Shown: piece after piece, positions 6,195 to 11,538 of the stretch
How the letters are laid out: each line of letters starts with the position of its first letter
How positions within the stretch are numbered: position 1 is the first letter of the stretch
NCBI GenBank assembly: GCA_903917505.1
Contig: CAIXAY010000500.1
Span: 1-11,538, forward strand
Source of the DNA: an uncultured beta proteobacterium
GTDB taxonomy: Bacteria > Pseudomonadota > Gammaproteobacteria > Burkholderiales > Rhodocyclaceae
Length of the DNA: 11,538 nucleotides
Reading direction: 5' to 3'
The notes under the pieces: generated by a model
Told to the model about the DNA's origin: nothing
The model's input: the letters and a program-made list of their open reading frames with translations, nothing else
Databases searched by the model: none
Made by a program: the position numbers and the translations under genes

Positions 6195-8273
6195 TCAGCG
6201 CCACATGCCGCGCATGCGCGCGGCGAGGTCGATGCGCGACTCGCCCGCAGCGACCGCCGCGGTGAGCGGCGCGACCTGCGGCCAGACGCGGTCGTCGAAG
6301 TGCTTGAGCAGCCGGTTCGGAATGAAGCGCGTGCGGTTGGCATAGACGTGGCGGTCGCCCCCCGTCGCCTGCCCCGCGGTGTAGAAGCGCTGCGGCAGCA
6401 TCAGTTCAAGCTGGTCCTTGGCGCGGGTCATGGCGACGTAGAGCAGCCGGCGCTCCTCTTCGATTTCCGCCTCGCTGCCGGTCGCCATGTCCGAGGGAAT
6501 GCAGCCATCGACGACGTTGAGGATGGAAACGGCCGACCATTCCTTGCCCTTGGCCGAGTGTATCGTCGACAGGATCAGGTAATCCTCGTCGAGCAGCGGC
6601 GGGCCCGCTTCGTCGCTCGTCGCGTCGGGCGGGTCGAGGGTCAGTTCGGTGAGAAAGCGTTCCTGGTTCGGGTAGGTGGCGGCGATGCGCGCGAGCTGCT
6701 GCACGTCGGCGATGCGCACCGGGGCATCGTCGAACAGCCGGTCCATTTGCGCTTCGTACCACAGCGCGACTTTCTCGAGCGGCGCCGGCCAGTAGCCGGC
6801 GATGCCAAGGCCTTCAACGAGGGCGACGAATGCTAGCCACGCCGGGCGGGCGCCCTCCGGCACCGGCTGTTCGGCGAGCAGCGCGCAGCCGGGCGCGGCG
6901 GCGATCACGTTGGCGACGATGCGGCCCGCCGTTTTCGGGCCGATGCCGGGCAGCAGCTGGATGGCGCGAAATCCCGAAATGCGGTCGCGCGGGTTTTGCG
7001 CCCAGCGCAGGATGGCGAGCACGTCCTTGACGTGGCGCGCTTCGAGGAACTTGAGGCCGCCGAATTTCACGAAGGGGACGTTGCGCCGGGTGAGCTCGAT
7101 CTCGAGGCGGGCGCTGTGCGAGGAGGCGCGAAAGAGCACCGCCTGCGCGGTCAGCTTGATTCCCGCTTCGCGGCGCGCCAGAACATTGTCCACGACGCAG
7201 ACCGCCTGGTCCACCTCGTCGCGCACCGCAATGAGCTGCGGCAGTTGGCTAGCCACGCGCTCGCTCCACAGCTCCTTGCTGTAGCGCTCCCTAGCCAGCG
7301 CGATAACCGCGTTGGCGGCGGCCAGGATGGCCTGCGTCGAGCGGTAGTTGCGCTCGAGCGTGATCAGGTGGGCCGGCGGATCGAAGCATTGCGGGTAGTC
7401 GAGGATGTTGCGCACCGTCGCGCCGCGGAAGCTGTAAATCGACTGCGCATCGTCGCCGACCACCGTCAGGCCGCGCCCGTCGGGTTTCATGGCCAGTAGC
7501 AGCGCCGCCTGCAGGCGGTTGGTATCCTGGTATTCGTCGACCAGCACATGGCTGAAGCGCCCGCCGATCTCCGCGGCGATGCCGGCGTCGCCAACCATTT
7601 GCGCCCAGTAGAGCAGCAGGTCGTCGTAATCGAGCACCTGCTGCGCCTGCTTGGCTTCGACATAGGCAAGGAAGAGACTCTTCAGTTCGCTTTCCCATTC
7701 GGCGCACCACGGGAAAGTCGTCTGCAGAATTTCCCGAAGCTCGTCCTGCCGATTGACCACCGCCGAATAGATCGAGAGGCAGGTCCCTTTCAGCGGAAAA
7801 CGCTTGCCCTTGCCGGACAAGCCGAGTTCGTGGCGCGCCAGATTCATCAGGTCGGCCGAATCCTCGCGGTCGTGGATGGTGAAAGCCGCGTCGATGCCGA
7901 TGCGGCCGGCATACTCGCGGAGCAGCCGCGCGCCGACGCTGTGGAAAGTCCCCGACCAGGGGAAGCCGGCGCTGACGAGCCGCGCGTGGCGGGGCGAGAC
8001 GAGGCTCGCGATACGCTGTACGCGCCGCGTCATTTCGTCGGCGGCGCGGCGCGAAAAGGTGAGCAGCAGGATGCGCCCGGGATCGGCGCCGTGCGCGAGG
8101 AGATGCGCGACGCGATGGGCGAGGGTGCTGGTCTTGCCGGAACCGGCGCCGGCGATGACCAGCAGGGGCCCGGCGGGCTGTGCGGTATCGCCGCCATAGC
8201 TCGCCGCTTCCCGCTGCGCCTCGTTCAGGGCGGACAAGTAAGCGGGAACGGCGGCGCCGGTCGTATTGCTCAC
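6195..8273 (-). CDS. UvrD/Rep-family superfamily 1 DNA helicase
   Basis: A 692-residue ATP-driven 3'-5' translocase/helicase. SF1A motifs in order: Walker A GAGSGKT (42-48), TFSRRAADEM (72-81), GTFHS (108-112), Walker B VDEYQDTN (245-252), GDDAQSIYSFRGA (273-285), LERNYRS (306-312), helix-hairpin-helix-like LPGIGPKTAG (441-450) in the 2B region, STIHSAKGKEW (569-579) and RRLLYVAMTRAK (608-619). It is slightly short of UvrD/Rep and ends soon after the last motif, so it lacks the C-terminal tail that contacts RNA polymerase in UvrD. I would not call it uvrD or rep without a tree. The GTG start at 8273 overlaps the TGA of a 28-codon leader ORF as GTGA, typical of translational coupling; an in-frame TTG at 8312 is the alternative. 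A LexA box upstream suggests DNA-damage control. Confidence 0.93.
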   Translation of the reverse strand: MSNTTGAAVPAYLSALNEAQREAASYGGDTAQPAGPLLVIAGAGSGKTSTLAHRVAHLLAHGADPGRILLLTFSRRAADEMTRRVQRIASLVSPRHARLVSAGFPWSGTFHSVGARLLREYAGRIGIDAAFTIHDREDSADLMNLARHELGLSGKGKRFPLKGTCLSIYSAVVNRQDELREILQTTFPWCAEWESELKSLFLAYVEAKQAQQVLDYDDLLLYWAQMVGDAGIAAEIGGRFSHVLVDEYQDTNRLQAALLLAMKPDGRGLTVVGDDAQSIYSFRGATVRNILDYPQCFDPPAHLITLERNYRSTQAILAAANAVIALARERYSKELWSERVASQLPQLIAVRDEVDQAVCVVDNVLARREAGIKLTAQAVLFRASSHSARLEIELTRRNVPFVKFGGLKFLEARHVKDVLAILRWAQNPRDRISGFRAIQLLPGIGPKTAGRIVANVIAAAPGCALLAEQPVPEGARPAWLAFVALVEGLGIAGYWPAPLEKVALWYEAQMDRLFDDAPVRIADVQQLARIAATYPNQERFLTELTLDPPDATSDEAGPPLLDEDYLILSTIHSAKGKEWSAVSILNVVDGCIPSDMATGSEAEIEEERRLLYVAMTRAKDQLELMLPQRFYTAGQATGGDRHVYANRTRFIPNRLLKHFDDRVWPQVAPLTAAVAAGESRIDLAARMRGMWR

Positions 8274-8356
8274 CGGCAGCAGCCGTGCACAGCGGCGGCG
8301 CTGAACGAACAACGATTTGAAGGCGTGCGGTGCTGGGGGATGCAGTGTCGGGTCAT
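8270..8356 (-). CDS. 28-residue Cys-rich leader ORF upstream of helicase
   Basis: ATG 8356 to TGA 8270 encodes 28 residues beginning MTRHCIPQHR and ending HGCCR: strongly basic, with four Cys. AAGGA (8370-8366) is a fair ribosome-binding site, 9 bases before the ATG. The predicted transcript start from the LexA-controlled promoter is about 18 bases upstream, so this would be the first cistron. Its TGA overlaps the helicase GTG by GTGA, with a frame change. It is likely a coupling leader peptide or a small SOS protein; translation is not proven and no homologue is recognised. Confidence 0.45.
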   Translation of the reverse strand: MTRHCIPQHRTPSNRCSFSAAAVHGCCR

Positions 8357-8375
8357 GGCTGGATTTCCTTGCGCA

Positions 8376-8391
8376 CTGTGATTATATACAG
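8376..8391. promoter_or_regulatory. LexA (SOS) operator
   Basis: CTGTGATTATATACAG is an exact CTGT-N8-ACAG palindrome with an AT-rich centre, the LexA operator form of beta- and gammaproteobacteria. Extended to 20 bases (8374-8393), 16 match the E. coli consensus. It covers the -10 of the helicase promoter, a placement expected to block RNA polymerase until LexA is cleaved. Confidence 0.78.
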
Positions 8392-8408
8392 TAGCGCTGG
8401 CCGCGCAA
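8381..8408 (-). promoter_or_regulatory. Promoter of the leader-helicase unit
   Basis: On the minus strand TTGCGC (8408-8403; three of six consensus) is followed by 16 bases and a perfect TATAAT (8386-8381) inside the LexA box. Transcription should begin near 8374, just before the leader ORF ribosome-binding site. Confidence 0.6.
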
Positions 8409-8420
8409 GCGCGACGTGCT

Positions 8421-8455
8421 CTGCCGCGGAAACCGGCAGCCGGTAAGCTGACCGG
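8421..8455. repeat. Two adjacent inverted repeats upstream of amidase
   Basis: CTGCCG...CGGCAG (8421-8426 with 8434-8439) and CCGGT...ACCGG (8440-8444 with 8451-8455) are perfect arms with 7- and 6-base centres. They lie just upstream of the candidate amidase promoter at 8470-8498, so one may be an operator. GC-rich sequence makes chance palindromes common. Confidence 0.35.
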
Positions 8456-8469
8456 GAGGCGCACAGCGC

Positions 8470-8498
8470 TTGCATCGGCATGGCGATATCGACATACT
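8470..8498 (+). promoter_or_regulatory. Candidate amidase promoter
   Basis: TTGCAT (8470-8475; four of six consensus), a 17-base spacer and CATACT (8493-8498; four of six) precede the amidase ATG by about 70 bases. This is the best sigma70-like pair I see in the divergent region between helicase and amidase. Confidence 0.4.
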
Positions 8499-8571
8499 CG
8501 GCGAATTCGCCGCTATGACAATTTGCCGGCGCACCAATAAGACGGAGCCGCATCGCAGCGGACGAAGACCC

Positions 8572-9918
8572 ATGCCATCGACGACCACAATCCACGAACA
8601 GGCGGCCGCGCTGCGCGCCGGCCGCAGCACCGCGCTCGCCATCACCGAAGCGGCGCTCGACCGCATCCAGGCGCCGGAAGGTGAAGGCGCGCGGACCTTT
8701 ACCCGCGTCTACGCCGAAGCCGCGCGCGCGACGGCGCGTGCGTCGGATGAACTGCGCGCGGCGGGACTCAGCCGCTCGCTGATCGATGGCTTGCCGATAT
8801 CGATCAAGGACATTTTCGACCTGGCCGGTGAAACGACGCTGGCCGGATCGGTGGTCAGAATCGGCGAACCGGTCGCCCGCGAACACGCCGAAGTCGTCAA
8901 GCGTCTGCTCGCCGCCGGCGCCGTGATCATCGGCCGCACCAACATGACCGAGTTCGCTTACTCGGGACTCGGCCTCAACCCGCACTACGGAACGCCGCTC
9001 AATCCCTGGGATCGCCAGACCGGCCGCATCCCCGGCGGCTCGTCGTCGGGCGCCGCGGTGTCGGTGAGCGACGGCATGGCGGTCGCCGGGGTAGGCACCG
9101 ACACCGGCGGTTCGGTGCGCATCCCGGCCGCGCTCTGCGGCCTGGTCGGCTTCAAGCCGACGGCGCGGCGCGTGCCGACGCGCGGCGCGCTGCCGCTCTC
9201 GGCCAATCTCGATTCGATCGGCCCGATCGCGCGCACGGTGTCCTGTTGCGCCTGCCTCGATGCGATTCTCGCGGGCGAAGAAGTTTCGCCGCTGGCGCCG
9301 GCGCGGCTGCGCGGCTTGCGCCTCGCGGTCCCGACCACGCTGGCGCTCGACGATCTGGATGCGCAGGTCGCCGCGGCGTTCGCCGCGAGCCTCGCCAGGC
9401 TGTCGGCCGCCGGTGCGCTGATCGACGAAATTCCGCTTGCGGCGCTGGCCAGGCTCGCTGAAATCAACGCCACGGGCGGCTTCACGGCGGCCGAGGCCTG
9501 GGCCTGGCACAAGGATTTGATCGCGCGTGCGGGCGAGCGTTACGACCCGCGCGTGATGTATCGCATCCGGCGCGGCAGCAAGATGTCGGCCGCCGACTTC
9601 ATCGAATTGCAGAGCGCGCGCAGGCACTGGATTGTCGAAGCCGAAGCCGAACTCGCGGCCTTCGATGCGCTGCTGATGCCGACGACGCCGATCGTTGCGC
9701 CGCCGGTCGCCGAACTCGTGGCCAGCGACGACGCTTATCGTCAGGCCAACGCGCTGATGTTGCGCAACCCGTCCATCATCAATTTCCTCGATGGCTGCGC
9801 CTTGTCGCTGCCCTGCCATGCGGCGGGCAATGCGCCGGTCGGCCTGATGGTCTGCGGCCCGGCGCTGTACGACAAGAAAGTATTGGCGATCGGCCTGGCG
9901 ATAGAAGCCGCGCTGTGA
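8572..9918 (+). CDS. Amidase-signature family hydrolase
   Basis: This 448-residue protein, normal length for the family, hydrolyses a C-N amide bond by a Ser-cisSer-Lys triad. The triad is intact: Lys79 (ISIKDIFD), cis-Ser157 (GGSSSG at 155-160) and nucleophile Ser181 (GTDTGGSVRIPA). The 24-residue gap between the two Ser equals that of the classical enzymes. The C-terminal NPSIINFLDGCALSLPC is typical of general amidases. A GatA role is unlikely because no gatB or gatC is beside it. The substrate is not predictable; small amides, ureido compounds and nitrile-derived amides are all possible. ATG 8572 (MPSTTTIHEQAAALRAG) fits the family start; ATG 8515 would add 19 residues without family likeness. 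The ribosome-binding site is weak. The membrane protein gene follows after 49 bp and may be co-transcribed. Confidence 0.92.
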   Translation: MPSTTTIHEQAAALRAGRSTALAITEAALDRIQAPEGEGARTFTRVYAEAARATARASDELRAAGLSRSLIDGLPISIKDIFDLAGETTLAGSVVRIGEPVAREHAEVVKRLLAAGAVIIGRTNMTEFAYSGLGLNPHYGTPLNPWDRQTGRIPGGSSSGAAVSVSDGMAVAGVGTDTGGSVRIPAALCGLVGFKPTARRVPTRGALPLSANLDSIGPIARTVSCCACLDAILAGEEVSPLAPARLRGLRLAVPTTLALDDLDAQVAAAFAASLARLSAAGALIDEIPLAALARLAEINATGGFTAAEAWAWHKDLIARAGERYDPRVMYRIRRGSKMSAADFIELQSARRHWIVEAEAELAAFDALLMPTTPIVAPPVAELVASDDAYRQANALMLRNPSIINFLDGCALSLPCHAAGNAPVGLMVCGPALYDKKVLAIGLAIEAAL

Positions 9919-9967
9919 ATCCGGCAGCCCGGACGCTCCGCAACCGGGACGAATCCGCGCGCTTGGC

Positions 9968-10753
9968 GTGCGACTGACGGCCGTGTCGCTGACCATCCTC
10001 CTCCTCAAAGTCATGCTCGTGCCCTTGCTGATCGGCGCCATCACCCTGGCCGGCCGGCGCTGGGGGCCGACGGTCGCCGGCTGGCTGACCGGCTTGCCGG
10101 TGGTCGCCGGACCGACCATGTTCTTCATCGTGTTCGAACAGGGCACGGTCTTCGGCGAGCAGGCGATCGTCGGCATGCTGCTCGGCGTCATCGCGGCATT
10201 AGCCTGCAATCTTACCTACGCCTGGTGCGCAACCCGCATGTCATGGGGTGGCAGCGTCGTTTGCGGCCTGTCGGTCTATTTTCCGGCGCTTGCGCTGCTC
10301 GATACCTTGACCGTTTCGCTCGACGCCACGGCGATTCTCGTTCTTGCTTGCCTGTTTTTCGCCGTGCGTTGTTTCCCGCGCGCGCAGGTGCGCAGGGTGA
10401 ATGCGTCCGGCGCGCGCAGCGAGATCCTGATCCGCATGTTCGCCGGGGCGGTGCTCGTTGTCGCCGTCACGTATTTCGCGGCGACTCTCGGCGCGCACCT
10501 GAGCGGCTTGTTCGCTGCCTTTCCGGTGATGAGCATGGTGCTCGCCGTGTTTTCGCAGCGCCAGTCGGGCCGTGAATTCGCCATCTGCCTGCTGCGCGGA
10601 ATCGTCCTCGGCTCCTACGCCTTTCTCGCCTTCAGCGTCGTTCTCGGCTGGACGCTGCCGAACTTCGGTCTGGCCCTGGCTTTTCTCGCCGCGACGGCCA
10701 GCGCCACCGTCGCGCAGCTCGTCTCGCGCAAGCTGATGGGCGGCCAGAGCTGA
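9968..10753 (+). CDS. Internally duplicated polytopic membrane protein, unknown function
   Basis: This 261-residue, very hydrophobic protein has probably 7-8 membrane spans. The two halves are similar. Residues ~8-86 carry WGPTVAGWLTGLPVVAGPT followed by GEQAIVGMLLGVIAAL. Residues ~151-226 carry LGAHLSGLFAAFPVMSMVL followed by GREFAICLLRGIVLGS. A positively charged linker (FPRAQVRRVNASGARSE, ~136-152) separates them and would lie in the cytoplasm. Inverted or tandem repeats of this type are common in small transporters, so transport is a reasonable guess, nothing more. I do not recognise the family. The start is uncertain: GTG 9968, with GTG 9983 as alternative; neither has a clear ribosome-binding site. 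The 49-bp gap to the amidase suggests one transcript, and import or export of the amidase substrate or product is a speculative link. Confidence 0.82.
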   Translation: MRLTAVSLTILLLKVMLVPLLIGAITLAGRRWGPTVAGWLTGLPVVAGPTMFFIVFEQGTVFGEQAIVGMLLGVIAALACNLTYAWCATRMSWGGSVVCGLSVYFPALALLDTLTVSLDATAILVLACLFFAVRCFPRAQVRRVNASGARSEILIRMFAGAVLVVAVTYFAATLGAHLSGLFAAFPVMSMVLAVFSQRQSGREFAICLLRGIVLGSYAFLAFSVVLGWTLPNFGLALAFLAATASATVAQLVSRKLMGGQS

Positions 10754-10774
10754 TGGCCCGACGTGTCGATGGCG

Positions 10775-10803
10775 TAGTGAAGCGCGGTTTTTGTTTATAT
10801 AAT
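10775..10803 (+). promoter_or_regulatory. Promoter of ABC importer ATPase gene
   Basis: A perfect TATAAT (10798-10803) lies within TTTATATAATG; upstream, TAGTGA (10775-10780) with a 17-base spacer matches only half the -35 consensus. It sits 104 bases before the ATPase ATG and marks a new transcription unit after the membrane protein gene. The weak -35 may mean activator dependence. Confidence 0.5.
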
Positions 10804-10906
10804 GCGCAGAGGGCAAGCGCTACTCGTTTCCATAACTCAACCAAAACGGAACATACTCGCGCGCATCCCGCTCCAGCGGCTCGAATCAGAATAAGAGGTC
10901 AGTGAC

Positions 10907-11538
10907 ATGTCCAGCGTCGTCCTGAAGAATGTTGTAAAGCAGTTCGGGTCGGTGGCGGCGGTCGACAATCTGTCGATCGAAATCGAGGACAAGGAATTCG
11001 CCGTCCTCGTCGGTTCGTCGGGCTGCGGCAAGACCACGGCGCTGCGCATGATCGCCGGCCTTGAAACGGTGAGTTCGGGCCAGATCTACATCGGCGATAC
11101 GCTGGTCAATGAGCTCGCGCCCAAGGATCGCGACATCGCGATGGTCTTCCAGAATTACGCGCTCTATCCGCACATGAACGTGCGCGACAACATGGGCTTC
11201 GGGCTCAAGATCCGCCAGCTGTCCAAGGAAGAGATCGATACCCGCGTCGAGGAAGCCGCGGATATCCTCGGCATCCGCGAGTTGCTCGAGCGCAAGCCCA
11301 AGGAACTGTCGGGCGGCCAGCGCCAGCGCGTCGCGGTCGGCAGAGCCATTGTCCGCAAGCCCAAGGTCTTCCTGTTTGACGAGCCGCTGTCCAACCTCGA
11401 CGCCAAGCTGCGCGTGGCGATGCGCGCCGAGATCAGCAAGCTGCATCGCCGGCTCGAAGCGACGATCATTTATGTCACCCACGACCAGGTCGAGGCGATG
11501 ACCATGGCCGACCGGATATTCATCATGAACAAGGGCGT
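10907..11538 (+). CDS. ABC importer ATP-binding subunit (MalK/UgpC-like), 3'-truncated
   Basis: The first 210 residues of an ATPase that powers sugar, polyol or glycerol-phosphate uptake at the inner membrane; the family is usually about 350-370 aa, so the C-terminal regulatory OB-like domain lies beyond the window. Motifs: Walker [10 protein letters not shown] (36-44), Q-loop [12 protein letters not shown] (81-92), LSGGQRQR (134-141), Walker B VFLFDEP (154-160), D-loop SNLDAKLR (162-169) and switch His192 ([14 protein letters not shown]). The Q-loop YALYPHMNV and the TMADRI stretch are characteristic of the carbohydrate uptake type 1 (CUT1/MalK) group. ATG 10907 has AAGAGG 8 bases upstream. 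Its permease and binding-protein partners are expected downstream but are not visible. The frame is open to the end of the window, with no stop. Confidence 0.94.
   Translation, partial: MSSVVLKNVVKQFGSVAAVDNLSIEIEDKEFAVLVGSSGCGKTTALRMIAGLETVSSGQIYIGDTLVNELAPKDRDIAMVFQNYALYPHMNVRDNMGFGLKIRQLSKEEIDTRVEEAADILGIRELLERKPKELSGGQRQRVAVGRAIVRKPKVFLFDEPLSNLDAKLRVAMRAEISKLHRRLEATIIYVTHDQVEAMTMADRIFIMNKG

Noticed and set aside
8572..9918. Amidase as GatA subunit of the tRNA amidotransferase
   Set aside because: No gatB or gatC nearby, and the C-terminal region reads like a general amidase.
8353..10209. 618-codon open frame on the minus strand across the amidase gene
   Set aside because: Opposite a well-supported amidase with an intact triad; the translation is Arg-rich and without domain likeness. 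It is a mirror frame.
1..11538. CRISPR arrays, tRNA/rRNA genes, insertion sequences, phage or toxin-antitoxin operons
   Set aside because: I saw no regularly spaced direct repeats, tRNA-like cloverleaf sequence, transposase or paired toxin-antitoxin ORFs. The only hint, AbrB-like residues in the 32-residue ORF, is too short to call.

Overview
The window is GC-rich bacterial chromosomal DNA. Gene content, dense spacing and an E. coli-type LexA operator (CTGT-N8-ACAG) suggest a betaproteobacterium, possibly of the Rhodocyclales; that placement is inference from protein flavour and was not tested by any search. I see no tRNA, rRNA, CRISPR array, insertion sequence or phage gene.

Layout, left to right. 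(1) The 3' part of an acetate kinase gene (+) runs convergently into a gene (-) for a fused MaoC-hydratase-like/phosphate acetyltransferase protein. Together they would make the acetyl-CoA/acetyl-phosphate/acetate node, but they are not in the usual co-directional pta-ackA order. A good sigma70-type promoter and a possible 32-residue Cys-containing ORF lie in the long leader of the acyltransferase gene. (2) An orphan Ser-rich protein (-) has a C-terminal part resembling the flagellar cap protein FliD, with no other flagellar gene in view. It is divergent from a complete MsbA-type ABC exporter half-transporter (+). (3) A small zinc-binding GFA-family protein (+) is convergent with a UvrD/Rep superfamily 1 DNA helicase (-). 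(4) The helicase is preceded by a 28-codon Cys-rich leader ORF whose stop overlaps the helicase GTG start. Both lie behind a promoter whose -10 sits inside a near-consensus LexA box. (5) An amidase-signature hydrolase (+) is followed closely by an internally duplicated membrane protein (+). (6) A promoter with a perfect TATAAT -10 precedes an ABC importer ATPase of the sugar/polyol (MalK/UgpC) type, cut off by the window end.

The genes mostly belong to separate housekeeping or accessory functions; this is not one obvious multi-gene system. The observations most worth a second look are the SOS-type leader-helicase arrangement, the loss of the catalytic His in the MaoC-like domain, the FliD-like orphan, and the small ORF in the acyltransferase leader. 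I did not find a clear undescribed defence or mobile system.
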